Assembly (NCBI GenBank): GCA_027490725.1
Contig: JAIXXN010000018.1
Location: 1 to 64,000, forward strand
DNA: 64,000 nt
Source: Oxalobacteraceae bacterium
GTDB lineage: Bacteria > Pseudomonadota > Gammaproteobacteria > Burkholderiales > Burkholderiaceae_D
Direction of reading: 5' to 3'
The notes beneath the pieces were generated by a model. The model was given only the letters and a program-made list of their open reading frames with translations. It did no database searches and was not told the DNA's origin. Within the stretch, counting starts at the first letter, position 1. Every line of letters starts with the position of its first letter. The position numbers and the translations under genes are program-made. Positions 9,367 through 18,331 of this stretch are shown here, in pieces.

Positions 9367-9834
9367 TTACTCCCCTTTCATGCGGGCCGCGGCCGATTGA
9401 AGTCCGGACTTGGCGGGAACGAGGATGCCGGCTTTGCCGATGCCAAATTCCGGCATGTTCACATAGACATTCTCATAGCTGCCTGGGCGCGCAACATAGG
9501 TCTCGTGCCAGATGCCGACGGAACCGTCGTCGCCGATCGCCTTGTTGAATTGCTGCCACGCCGGTAAATGGGCGGCGCTACGCGCACTGGCGTAGGCCAA
9601 TAACTGGTCCATGCTGCGCCAATATTGCAGCAGTATGGTGGTTCGGGAGAACCACATTTCGTGATGCAGCAGTCCCATACCGGGGTTGGCGTACAACTCC
9701 TTGATCATCTTGGGCATGGCCGTTGCGATAGGCAGCCACTTGTGGACGGCCAAGGGTCGGTTAATGCGCATGCCAATCAGAAAGACGACGAACTCGCCTT
9801 CCATGCGGGCCGTCATGCGTTGCGTATGCAGCAT
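9367..9834 (-). CDS. DUF4188 family protein
   Basis: 155 residues beginning MLHTQRMTARMEGEFVVFLI, with IGMRINRPLAVHKWLP and MPKMIKELYANPGMGLLHHE, hallmarks of the DUF4188 family (ferredoxin-like fold, related by name to monooxygenase/phenylacetaldoxime dehydratase-like proteins). The ATG at 9834 is chosen because GGAGGTG lies 6 nt upstream; the frame is open further. Function of the family is not established; stress-related haem or small-molecule chemistry is only a guess. The gene stands alone and is divergent from the serine hydrolase gene. Confidence 0.8.
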   Translation of the reverse strand: MLHTQRMTARMEGEFVVFLIGMRINRPLAVHKWLPIATAMPKMIKELYANPGMGLLHHEMWFSRTTILLQYWRSMDQLLAYASARSAAHLPAWQQFNKAIGDDGSVGIWHETYVARPGSYENVYVNMPEFGIGKAGILVPAKSGLQSAAARMKGE

Positions 9835-10016
9835 CCGGTTCACCTCCATCGATGTGATGGCTCGATTATACGGGTGGCTTGCGTCACAGTAGGTTGCAGT
9901 CTTCCATCCATTTTTGCATCCCTGGTTTGCGCTTTTCGCAATTGTCCACGACGCCATGATGCGCGCATACTCGCCACTCTGTTCAATTTCAGGTCCTATT
10001 TCACTCCGGAGTCCTT

Positions 10017-11414
10017 ATGCTGCGCCCTGCCATCCTTGCCACCCTCTTTGTTTCACTTAGTCATATTGCTATGGCAGCACCAAGCGCGCCGGCGGCGGCG
10101 CATATTGAGCAATACCTGCAGGCTGAAATGGAGCGGTTGCATATCCCGGGCCTGGCAGTGGCAGTCATTGGCGAAGGCAAGATCCTGTATGCCAAGGGCT
10201 TGGGGTACAGCAATCTTGAACACAAGACGCCAGTGGGCCTCGATGCGGTGTTTCAGTCTGCATCGACTGGCAAGCAATACACGGCACTAGCCATTTTGCA
10301 GTTGGTGCAAGCAGGCAAGCTCGGCCTCGACGAGCCACTGCGCATGTATATGCCAGAGGCACCACCGACGTGGTCGGGGATCACGCTGCGCCAACTGCTC
10401 AACCATACAGCGGGCTTGCCGCCAGTATTGTCCCAACTCAATTTGCAGCAGGAAATGAGCGATGCGGCCATGCGAAAGCGCATCTTCGCAGAGAAATTGC
10501 TATCCGAGCCAGGCAGCAAGTTTTCCTACAGCAATCTCGGCTATGTCTTGCTGGGCGATCTGATTGCCCAGGTGTCTGGCCACAGTCTGGGCGCGTATTT
10601 GCGCCAACACGTGTTCGCCCCACTGGGCATGCAACAAAGTCGGCTGGTCGATGAGCTTGCCCTCGTGCCTGGCCGTGTAAGTCCGTACGAGTGGGATGGC
10701 AAGCAATGGAAGAATGTGGCCTGGAGCGCGCCAGTCTATAACCGTGGCGGCGACGGCGCCTTGTGGCTCACCCTGCCCGATGTGGCGCGCTGGGACGGCG
10801 CCCTGTATGGTGATGCCCTGGTACCGGCACCCTTGTTGCGGCAAGCATTTACGCCGGGTAAGCTCAATGATGGCAGCCTGACCTCTTATGGTTTTGGCTG
10901 GTCGATCCGCTTGATCAACGCGCAGCCCGTTTATGAACACAGCGGTGTATGGCAAGGGTATTCAGCGCAGATTTCACGCTACGTCAATGCACGACTGACG
11001 GTCGCCATGTTTGCCAATCTGGATGGCGCGCCGCTGGACCGGCTGACCCATCACGTCGCCGGCCTGTGGAACCCCACCTTGATGCCGCCGGCGCCAACCG
11101 TGCTGGCCGACCACGAACCTGATGTGACCGCCATGCTCACCGAGAGGATCAAACAGCTGGCGCAAGGCACCCTCCCGGCGGACGCCCTCAGTGCCGAGTT
11201 TGCGGCGACATTCGTGCCCGATCAGGCCAAAGAATATCAAGCCATGCTGGCGCCACTGGGCCCGCTCGCGGACCTCAGCTTGAGCAAGCGTCGAGACGAT
11301 GGCGCCATTCGTGTGTATATCTATCGCCTTGCGATGGGCACGACACGATTGCTATGCCAGCTGCGGCTGACTGCAGACGGCAAGATAGCACTGCTGGCCT
11401 TCCGCCCAGAGTAA
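10017..11414 (+). CDS. Secreted serine hydrolase, beta-lactamase fold
   Basis: 465 residues with a signal peptide (ends near AMAAPS). The class C beta-lactamase/penicillin-binding-like triad is present: S83-T-G-K86, Y171-S-N173 and H308-S-G310. The catalytic domain fills residues 25-350; the C-terminal 110 residues form an extra domain of unknown type. Family members act as esterases, D-peptidases or lactamases in the periplasm; the HSG rather than KTG third box favours an esterase or peptidase. It is followed 35 bp later by a secreted SnoaL-like gene, possibly co-transcribed. Confidence 0.88.
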   Translation: MLRPAILATLFVSLSHIAMAAPSAPAAAHIEQYLQAEMERLHIPGLAVAVIGEGKILYAKGLGYSNLEHKTPVGLDAVFQSASTGKQYTALAILQLVQAGKLGLDEPLRMYMPEAPPTWSGITLRQLLNHTAGLPPVLSQLNLQQEMSDAAMRKRIFAEKLLSEPGSKFSYSNLGYVLLGDLIAQVSGHSLGAYLRQHVFAPLGMQQSRLVDELALVPGRVSPYEWDGKQWKNVAWSAPVYNRGGDGALWLTLPDVARWDGALYGDALVPAPLLRQAFTPGKLNDGSLTSYGFGWSIRLINAQPVYEHSGVWQGYSAQISRYVNARLTVAMFANLDGAPLDRLTHHVAGLWNPTLMPPAPTVLADHEPDVTAMLTERIKQLAQGTLPADALSAEFAATFVPDQAKEYQAMLAPLGPLADLSLSKRRDDGAIRVYIYRLAMGTTRLLCQLRLTADGKIALLAFRPE

Positions 11415-11449
11415 GCCTCCCCCTCTTAAACCACTGATAGAAAGAACCA

Positions 11450-11935
11450 ATGACGATGTTTCGCACTGCACTCCTCCTTGCGGCATTTTGTGCTTGCCAT
11501 GCAGCCAGCGCCCAAGTCCCTGTCGTTGCCAATCCCAATCATGAACAGCTGCTCTACAGCGCCGATCCGGTACTGGCGGCGAACAAACTGCTGGTGTACA
11601 ACTTTCAGCGCGAAGTCCTTGAAGCCGGACATCTGTCGCTGGCCGCGCAGTATCTGAGCGACGACTATATTCAGCATAACCCGAATGTTCCAACCGGTCG
11701 CGCCGGCTTTGTCGACTATTTTTCGACGTTCATGAAAGCGAGCGACATCCTGCCAAAAGTGTCGATGCCGATTGTGCAGTTGACCGCCGAGGGTGATCTG
11801 GTTATCTTGACGACCCTGGCCAGAATGCCACTACCAGGTGGCGCCGGCAAGACTTATACCACGAGCTGGTTTGATATGTTTCGCATCAAGGATGGTAAGA
11901 TTGTGGAGCATTGGGATCCAATGACCAAACGCTGA
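11450..11935 (+). CDS. Secreted SnoaL-like/NTF2-fold protein
   Basis: 161 residues with a signal peptide (ends at about ASAQVP) followed by an NTF2-like domain: AQYLSDDYIQHNPNVPTGRAGFV is the typical SnoaL polyketide-cyclase-like segment, and WFDMFRIKDGKIVEHWD closes the fold. Such proteins bind or transform small hydrophobic molecules; no specific reaction can be given. ATG 11450 is used; ATG 11456 is an alternative. It lies just downstream of the serine hydrolase and shares its orientation. Confidence 0.85.
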   Translation: MTMFRTALLLAAFCACHAASAQVPVVANPNHEQLLYSADPVLAANKLLVYNFQREVLEAGHLSLAAQYLSDDYIQHNPNVPTGRAGFVDYFSTFMKASDILPKVSMPIVQLTAEGDLVILTTLARMPLPGGAGKTYTTSWFDMFRIKDGKIVEHWDPMTKR

Positions 11936-12072
11936 AATGTATTGACGGTGTTCTCCGATACATTCATATGGCGCGCAATCGCCTTGTCTAACACGCCTTG
12001 GGCAATGCCGTGCAAAACGTCCCTTTGCCTCCTGGTCAGCAACGCACTAATGAACTCGACCGGTATTGCTCA
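11935..12072 (-). pseudogene. Fragment of LuxR-type HTH regulator
   Basis: On the minus strand the residues LLTRRQRDVLHGIAQG and KAIARHMNVSENTVNTF match the first two thirds of a LuxR/NarL C-terminal helix-turn-helix. An in-frame stop lies just upstream (12070-12072), and the homology ends at the 3' end of the SnoaL gene before the last helix. This is a relic of a response regulator, not a working gene. Confidence 0.7.
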
Positions 12073-12135
12073 GGATGGGCGTCATCGTGGCGACATGGGA
12101 GGCAATTCGGACGACGAATTGGGATGGAGGTGACG

Positions 12136-12345
12136 ATGAGAGCAGCACTGCGAGAAAAAATAGTGGCAGTATGTGATGAAAAGATCGCTAAGAAAGGGCC
12201 TGCCGTCGGCTTATCTTTTTATGCATTCTTCTCGAACAAGAATCACGATCCAGAATTACTGATGGAAGCAGCTCAATGGTGGATCCGCGAACACAGGTTA
12301 GACCACTTTGAAAAAGCAGTAAAGATCAAAAAAATGGTGCAATAA
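12136..12345 (+). CDS. Small hypothetical protein
   Basis: 69 residues, start chosen at the ATG 12136 preceded by GGAGGTGACG. The product is charged and has helical, soluble character (ALREKIVAVCDEKIAKK; AAQWWIREHRLDHFEKAVKI). I do not recognise it. It is convergent with the LytTR regulator gene. Good ribosome site and plausible composition support coding, but no homology is visible. Confidence 0.5.
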   Translation: MRAALREKIVAVCDEKIAKKGPAVGLSFYAFFSNKNHDPELLMEAAQWWIREHRLDHFEKAVKIKKMVQ

Positions 12346-12409
12346 CTGGCATCACTTAAGCGTGCCGAGCCATCCCTAAGGCCGTCCGGCTCTTCCTCTG
12401 GCCAAGACC

Positions 12410-13153
12410 TTACAACGCCGCCTTGACTGCTGCCACATAGCGATCGCTGACGGCCAGCTCGTGCCCACAGCGCAGTGTCAGGACATAACTACCTTCCGTG
12501 GATTGCCGTAGCGCCAGCAGCTGGTCACGCTGCGCCAGGGCGCGGCGGTGGACGCGCATGAACACTGCCGGATCAAGGTAGCGTTCCAGCTCGGCCAAGG
12601 TGCTTCGGTGCAGCAGCGTGCGCTGCTCCAGATGCAGCCCAACGTAATTGCCAGCGGTGTCGATCCACAGTACTTCAGCCAGGTTGACACGGTCGATCCG
12701 GCCCACCGAACGCACCGTCAGCTCACGCCAATAGCCTGGTTCCGGATCGACGAAGCGACGCAATGCACCAGCATAGGCGGCGCGCTGGTCGAGCAACGCG
12801 CCAGCGCGTTGCAGCGTCTGCCGCAATCGTGCTTCGTCGATCGGCTTGACGAGGTAGTCGAGTGCGTGAACATCGAAGGCGTCCAACGCATGACCACGGT
12901 GCGCGGTGACGAATACGATCAGCGGCGGCGCAGCCTGGCGGCTCAATTCGCGCGCCAGGTCCAGGCCCGACTCGACTGGCATCTGTACATCTAGCAAAAT
13001 CAGCTCAATCTCACCCTGCGCCAGCTGGGCGCGCGCAGCCTGCACGCTGGCGCATTCCGCCACCACATCCCACTCTGACAGCGGCGCCAGCGAAAGCCTC
13101 AGATTGGTGCGCGCATGCGCCTCGTCGTCGACGATCATGACCCGCACACTCAT
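12410..13153 (-). CDS. LytTR-type response regulator
   Basis: 247 residues. The receiver domain (1-120) has the acidic pair D9-D10, phosphoacceptor D55 in LILLDVQMP, the T/S in VTAH and K in YLVKPID. The LytTR DNA-binding domain (about 140-247) follows, with HRSTLAELERYLDP and FMRVHRRALAQRDQL. AlgR/LytR-type regulators bind direct repeats upstream of targets. It overlaps the kinase gene by 4 bp (ATGA), so the two are translated together. The divergent TonB receptor beyond the kinase is a likely target. Confidence 0.93.
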   Translation of the reverse strand: MSVRVMIVDDEAHARTNLRLSLAPLSEWDVVAECASVQAARAQLAQGEIELILLDVQMPVESGLDLARELSRQAAPPLIVFVTAHRGHALDAFDVHALDYLVKPIDEARLRQTLQRAGALLDQRAAYAGALRRFVDPEPGYWRELTVRSVGRIDRVNLAEVLWIDTAGNYVGLHLEQRTLLHRSTLAELERYLDPAVFMRVHRRALAQRDQLLALRQSTEGSYVLTLRCGHELAVSDRYVAAVKAAL

Positions 13154-14244
13154 CGGACGTTTCGTACCGGAAGGCGCAAGGTAGCGGTAAACCGGCCTAG
13201 CGCTGTTGTCGTATCGAGCGCGGCCGCACCACCGTAGGCCAATTGCAGGCGGGCGCGCGTGCCGCGCAAGCCGATGCCAAGGCCCGCGCTGGGCGCCGCA
13301 TTGGCGCGCACCGGGTTGCTGATGCTTACCTGAAGCATGCCGCCATCACGGGCAAAGGCGATGGCAATGTCGCTAGCGTCGGCGTGGCATTCCAGATCGT
13401 GGCGCAATGCATTTTCCACCAAGGGTTGCAGCAGCATGGGCGGGCAGTCGATGTCTTTGTCCAAGGCTTGCACGCCATCGATTCGCACTTGCAGCCGATC
13501 GCCGAAGCGCAGGCGTTGCAAATCCAGGTAATCCTGGACGAAGCGCAGTTCGTCCTCCAGTTCGATCCAGTTGCGCTCGCTGCCGGCCAGCGCGTATTGT
13601 AGTAGGTTCCCCAAGCGCGCCAGCCCCTGCAACGCCAGCGGGCGGTCGTCCAGCCGCACCAGTGCACCAATGGCGCTCAGGGTATTGAACAGGAAGTGCG
13701 GCTCGAGCTGGCCGCGCAGCGCCGTCAATTTCTGCACTTCCAGCGCCAAGCGCGCCTGTGCCAGTTCCGCTACCTGCTGCTGGCGCTGCAACCACAACAA
13801 GCCTGCCGTGACGGCACCGAATGCCATGGTCAGCATCACGAAGACGACGAACCACTCGAACTTGTTCATTGTCACCCAATAATGCAAGGCGTTCGCCAGG
13901 CTCACATCAAGGTCCAGCTTGTGGACACGGCGGAAAGCCAGCCCCAGCATGGCGATGGGCCAACCTGAACCGATAAACGCCAGGTAGCCCGCCGCAATGC
14001 GGCGTGGCGTGGCCAGCCAAGCCGGATGGCGCCGGTAAACCATGCACAAGCTGTAGCTTTGTACCATCATGACCAGATAGCCCACCCACCAGCCCAGGCA
14101 CATTTGCCAAAAACTGCGTTGATCGCCGTGTTGGTCGGCCTCGCCCCAGGTGGTCGCACCGGCTACCAGGCACAGCATGGTCCACAGGCTGAAGTTCAGC
14201 AGGAAGGCGCGCAGCCAATGGGGTAGAAGCGTGAATAGAGTCAT
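13150..14244 (-). CDS. LytS/YehU-type sensor histidine kinase
   Basis: 364 residues from the ATG at 14244; the frame runs 31 codons further upstream, but those are arginine-rich and unlikely. About four or five membrane helices lie in residues 10-152, followed by a short coiled stretch. The His_kinase motif QLEPHFLFNTLSAIGALV has the likely phosphorylated H183, and a HATPase_c domain has LVENALRHDLE (N-box) and GLGIGLRGTRARL (G-box). It partners the overlapping LytTR regulator. The input signal is unknown. Confidence 0.92.
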   Translation of the reverse strand: MTLFTLLPHWLRAFLLNFSLWTMLCLVAGATTWGEADQHGDQRSFWQMCLGWWVGYLVMMVQSYSLCMVYRRHPAWLATPRRIAAGYLAFIGSGWPIAMLGLAFRRVHKLDLDVSLANALHYWVTMNKFEWFVVFVMLTMAFGAVTAGLLWLQRQQQVAELAQARLALEVQKLTALRGQLEPHFLFNTLSAIGALVRLDDRPLALQGLARLGNLLQYALAGSERNWIELEDELRFVQDYLDLQRLRFGDRLQVRIDGVQALDKDIDCPPMLLQPLVENALRHDLECHADASDIAIAFARDGGMLQVSISNPVRANAAPSAGLGIGLRGTRARLQLAYGGAAALDTTTALGRFTATLRLPVRNVR

Positions 14245-14336
14245 GGCGCGCAGTATATCAGCCGGCTTTTCCCGTTCGCCCCTAGCGCGGCGGCGTTCAT
14301 CACACTCCGCCACAGGGCAGCGCGAAGTTCGCCACA

Positions 14337-16469
14337 ATGCGCGTCTTTCATCACTACCTGCCCTTGACTATGCACCCTACCTTGCTGCTCCCACCCTTGC
14401 TATTGCTTTACCTCGCCGCCCATGGCGAGGAATTGACACGTATTGAAATCAAAGGTGGCGCCGCCCAAGAGTTGCGCCGCGTGGATACGGCAGGACGCAT
14501 CATCGTCAGCCGCGAAGAGCTACACCGCTATGGCGATGCCAATCTGGCCGATGCGCTGCGCCGTCAGCCCGGCATTGCTATTGTCGATGGCATGGTGCAA
14601 ATGCGTGGGTTGGGCGGTGGACGCACGCAAGTGTTGATCAACGGCGAAGCTGCGCCGCCCGGGTTTTCGCCCGATTCGCTGGCGCCTGCCCTGATCGAAC
14701 GGATCGAAATACTGCGCAGTGCCAGTGCCGACAGCAGCACCCAAGGAATCGCCGGTGCCATCAATATCGTACTACGCAAGTCGGCCCCCGCCGCGCATCC
14801 GAAGGCCACATTGACGGCCGCGCACACCCAGGCTGGCTCGTTTCCGGAAAGCGCATTCGAGCTGCCACTGAAAGGCCAAGCTTATTCCGGCCTGCTCGCG
14901 GCCCATGCCGCACGCAGTCTTGATCCGTTCGACAGCAAGGTCTTTAGTAGCTCGACCAGTCCTGGCAAAGCGAACCAACGTGTGACCCAGGAATCCGGCC
15001 GCACCGTAATGGAGCGTGCAGGGCTGGCGCCGCGCATGAACTGGAAATTCGACGATGCCAGCACCTTGCTGTGGCAAGGCTTGTTCGACGTCAACCGCAT
15101 CGATAACCATGGCCAGGCACAGGAAACCATTGTGCGCGGCGCCGCCAGCGACTACCCCCGCAATCACTTCGACTCCCGCGCCCGCACCCTGACCGCGCGC
15201 AGCGATGCCAGTGGTGCCATGCGGCTGGGCGATCGCGGCCGCTTCGAATGGAAGGCCGGCCTGAACTTCAACCGGCGTGACAGCGATTACCTATTCACCG
15301 GCAGCGACCTGCACAATGCGCCAATATGGTTGCGCCAAGTCGTGTCGGATGCAGCCGACTATGGCGCCAGCAGCAGCGGCAAATGGAAGTTCGGCGCCGG
15401 GGCCGATGCTGGCCACGCGTTGGTGCTGGGTTGGGATGGCACCCTGGCACGCCGCTCGGAGGGGCGCCGCCAGCAGGATGCCGACGCTGGCGGTGCCCCG
15501 CTCGGCCTGCTCGACCAACGCTACATTGCGCGCGTGCAGCGGCTGGCATTCTATGCGCAAGACGAATGGTCGCCAACGCCAAAACTTGACCTGTATATCG
15601 GTTTGCGCTGGGAGGCTTTGCACACTCGGACCGAGGGCCGCGATTTGCCGCAAGTGGCGCACCACTCCAGCGTGTGGAGCCCGGTGGCGCAGGTGCTGTA
15701 TCGCCTTCCCGGCGGCCACCGGCAGTGGCGCGTGGGACTGTCTCGCACCTACAAGGCGCCGGCCACGCGCGACCTGGTGCCGCGCCGCTTTACCGTCAAT
15801 AACGACAACGACCCCACCAATCCTCATTTCCAGGGCAACCCCTCACTGCGACCAGAACTGGCATGGGGAATTGACTTAGCCTACGAAGCGTATTTCGGGC
15901 AGGCCGGCATGTTCAGCGCTTCCGCTTATGGACGCCGGGTTGACGATGTGATCTTGCCTTTCCTGTTCCAGGATCATGGGGCCTGGACCAGCACACCGCG
16001 CAATGCGGGACGGGCCGATGTGCGGGGCTTGGAATTCGATGGGCGTGTCGCGCTGGGTGCAAGTGGTGCCACGGTGCGCGCAGCCCTGTCGCGCAACTGG
16101 TCGACAGTGGCGGCGGTACCGGGGCCGGACAATCGCTTGGGCGAACAAATACCGTTGACATTCAATTTTGGTCTCGACTACCGGGTGCATGCCGGAGCGA
16201 CCGTTGGATTGAACTGGAATGTGCAAGCAGGCGCTTGGGCACACACCTCGTCGACGCAGTGGCGCGATCGTGGCCCTGTGCGCCGGCTCGATGTTTATGG
16301 ACGCTGGCAAGCAAACTCACGCTTGGCAGTGCGCTTGACGGCAGCCAATCTGCTGGCGCCGGCTGCCTCCAGTGCCCAATTATTTGTCGACGCCGGCAAT
16401 GATGTGTTGCGCAAAACGGTGACCAACGGCGGGCGCACATTAAAGTTCAGTGTCGAATTGCCAATATAG
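14337..16469 (+). CDS. TonB-dependent receptor (CirA/FepA-like)
   Basis: 710 residues. A signal-like hydrophobic N-terminus (MHPTLLLPPLLLLYLAAHG; ATG 14370 is an alternative start) precedes a plug domain with DALRRQPGIAIVDG, MRGLGGGRTQVLINGE and GIAGAINIVLRKS. The beta-barrel shows repeated aromatic strands. The last residue is isoleucine rather than the usual phenylalanine. Catecholate siderophores are typical ligands for such plugs; not proven here. It is divergent from the LytTR two-component genes with 92 bp between them, suggesting control by that system. Confidence 0.88.
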   Translation: MRVFHHYLPLTMHPTLLLPPLLLLYLAAHGEELTRIEIKGGAAQELRRVDTAGRIIVSREELHRYGDANLADALRRQPGIAIVDGMVQMRGLGGGRTQVLINGEAAPPGFSPDSLAPALIERIEILRSASADSSTQGIAGAINIVLRKSAPAAHPKATLTAAHTQAGSFPESAFELPLKGQAYSGLLAAHAARSLDPFDSKVFSSSTSPGKANQRVTQESGRTVMERAGLAPRMNWKFDDASTLLWQGLFDVNRIDNHGQAQETIVRGAASDYPRNHFDSRARTLTARSDASGAMRLGDRGRFEWKAGLNFNRRDSDYLFTGSDLHNAPIWLRQVVSDAADYGASSSGKWKFGAGADAGHALVLGWDGTLARRSEGRRQQDADAGGAPLGLLDQRYIARVQRLAFYAQDEWSPTPKLDLYIGLRWEALHTRTEGRDLPQVAHHSSVWSPVAQVLYRLPGGHRQWRVGLSRTYKAPATRDLVPRRFTVNNDNDPTNPHFQGNPSLRPELAWGIDLAYEAYFGQAGMFSASAYGRRVDDVILPFLFQDHGAWTSTPRNAGRADVRGLEFDGRVALGASGATVRAALSRNWSTVAAVPGPDNRLGEQIPLTFNFGLDYRVHAGATVGLNWNVQAGAWAHTSSTQWRDRGPVRRLDVYGRWQANSRLAVRLTAANLLAPAASSAQLFVDAGNDVLRKTVTNGGRTLKFSVELPI

Positions 16470-16541
16470 ATGAAATCAGGGCGGTCTATGCCATTCGCCT
16501 ACCGCCCTGTCGACGGGATGAAATCGGGGGAAGCTGGGGAA

Positions 16542-16661
16542 GCCAGCCTTGCCGCCAAATTTGACAGAGATCGTGCGCATCGCAACGTGCGCTTCACGCG
16601 CAATCAGTTCTAGGCTGACTCCGCCGTAGTCCTTTCGGCAAATGAGCGGGGTAGGTCGCAC
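16542..16661 (-). pseudogene. Fragment of TetR-type regulator
   Basis: The minus strand encodes YGGVSLELIAREAHVAMRTI followed by SVKFGGKAG, which is the helix-turn-helix of a TetR N-terminal domain. Nothing of the ligand domain follows, and the start region is unrelated. It sits in the 367-bp gap between the TonB receptor and the Sel1-repeat gene, in which I see nothing else. Confidence 0.65.
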
Positions 16662-16836
16662 TGCACGGAGGTTGTGTGACCTGTCTTTTCCTGAGCCCGT
16701 AAGGGGAATTGGAGCCAGTTCGCGGATGGGCTTCTTTACGCTTAATTCCTGGCAAACGGATTGGCGACTGCAGACTCACCGCGCAACACGCATTACTAAG
16801 CTGGTTACGTATCTCTGGTTCGTTAAAAATGGGGGA

Positions 16837-18018
16837 TTACCGATCGGCTTGCTGCGCTTTTTGCAGCCATTGCTTGGCTTCATCGGGCGTCGCTGCGATG
16901 GCTGCAAGCTGCCTCATCGCAATCGGCTCGCCACCCGCTGCTGAGCGCAACATCAACCTTTGGGCTTCTATTTTGTCCGCAGCGACGCCGGATCCTTCCA
17001 AGTACAGTGATGCCAGCAAGGCCTCGGCACGTGGTTGGCGTTGCTCGGCTGCCTTACGCAACCAATACGCGGCTTGCGCCGGATCCTTTTGAACACCAGA
17101 TCCAGACAAATAGCACTGTGCGAGCTTAAGTTGACCTAGATCATCTCCTGACTGAGCGGCTTTCTGGTACCAGCCTGCAATAGCCCGGTAGTCCGGTTGT
17201 GGTTCTGTTTGAGCGGCGAGCGCATCGCCCAGAGCGACTTGCGCTTCCTGACTGCCGTGGTCGGCCGCCTTCTTGAGCCAAGTAATCGCTTTACCGATAT
17301 TGGGCATGACGCCAACGCCGTTAGCATAGGCCATACCGATTTCATATTCGGAGTCCGCATGCCCCAATTCCGCTGCGGACATGAAGTAGCTCAGAGCCTT
17401 AGGCTGATTCATCGGTAGCCCCTTGCCGTGCCACATCGCATCCGCTAGTTGATGGATGGCGCCGGGGTGCCCGCGTTCGGCCGCAGCGCGGAACATAGGA
17501 ATAGTCTCAGCATCATCGCCAGTTTCGGAATGAATAGCTAAGGCGAGCTGAAAGTATGCGTCGAGGTCGCCTTCAAGTGCCTTACGCTGGGCGCGCAACA
17601 TTGCCCCTGAAGGGGCGCCATAGCCACCAGACATAATGAAGTGATAGTCCACCAACATCCACCGTGGCACGGGAGAACCGTTGACCAGTTTTGGCGTGAA
17701 TAGACATTTCTGGATGCCAAAGATTGCTGCTTTATCGAGCGCATCGTATTTGCTGGACTTGCGGACGACGGTGTCGATTACTTTCCCTTCCGCGCTGACA
17801 AGAAAGGCGAGCACGACGTCGCCCTTCATATCCTCCTGCAATCTTTGATGTGGCCAGTTAGGCTTATCGCAGCGAGAAAGCTCCGCCGAACTCGCCAACT
17901 CGATGCGCTCTGAAGGGACTGCATTTGATGGATGAGCGTACAGCTCAGTCGGTGCGAGCGTAGCAAATGTGAGAAGACCAAATATCAGGCTTTGGTAGGA
18001 TTGGTTCTGAAGGAGCAT
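16837..18018 (-). CDS. TonB C-terminal-like domain fused to Sel1 repeats
   Basis: 393 residues with a signal peptide (ends near LYAHPSN). Residues 45-130 look like an energy-transducer TonB C-terminal domain (WPHQRLQEDMKGDVVLAFLV, SAEGKVIDTVVRKSS, LDKAAIFGIQKCLFTPK). From about 140 on come six or so Sel1-like repeats of about 36 residues (for example SYFMSAAELGHADSEYEIGM, then AYANGVGV). No transmembrane anchor apart from the signal is seen, so it may be periplasmic. Such fusions probably mediate protein contacts in the envelope; no partner is indicated nearby. Confidence 0.82.
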   Translation of the reverse strand: MLLQNQSYQSLIFGLLTFATLAPTELYAHPSNAVPSERIELASSAELSRCDKPNWPHQRLQEDMKGDVVLAFLVSAEGKVIDTVVRKSSKYDALDKAAIFGIQKCLFTPKLVNGSPVPRWMLVDYHFIMSGGYGAPSGAMLRAQRKALEGDLDAYFQLALAIHSETGDDAETIPMFRAAAERGHPGAIHQLADAMWHGKGLPMNQPKALSYFMSAAELGHADSEYEIGMAYANGVGVMPNIGKAITWLKKAADHGSQEAQVALGDALAAQTEPQPDYRAIAGWYQKAAQSGDDLGQLKLAQCYLSGSGVQKDPAQAAYWLRKAAEQRQPRAEALLASLYLEGSGVAADKIEAQRLMLRSAAGGEPIAMRQLAAIAATPDEAKQWLQKAQQADR

Positions 18019-18125
18019 AGTTGGTTACATGGTTGCGGCATCAGCCGATGCGGCGAAGGATAGCAGTTTATCCTTTTAGAAAATGCGTGGATTCTCACCT
18101 GTGACTCGGGAGCATTTCCGTGACT

Positions 18126-18298
18126 CGGGGTCGGATCTATTACTCCAGGCGGCTCGGGGGTGTGCGGATCGGGGTTAGATCCGACATTCAGACACGGACT
18201 GAGCCATTGGCGGGTGATCACGACTCGCGACTCGCGGATCGGGGTCAGATCCGACATCCAGACACGCGACTCGGGGTCAGATCCGACATCCAGACACG
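18126..18298. repeat. Cluster of GGGGTCAGATCC repeats
   Basis: Copies of the short repeat seen near the desaturase: a partial copy at about 18126-18138, then 18171-18196, 18241-18266 and 18273-18298. Copies are often followed by GACTGAGCC and TTGGCGG, as the copy near 1166 is followed by a similar sequence, so the real unit is about 45 bp. No gene is in this stretch. It lies between the Sel1-repeat gene and the phage left end. Confidence 0.8.
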
Positions 18299-18331
18299 GA
18301 CTGAGCCGTTGGCGGATGATCAGGTGAGGTA

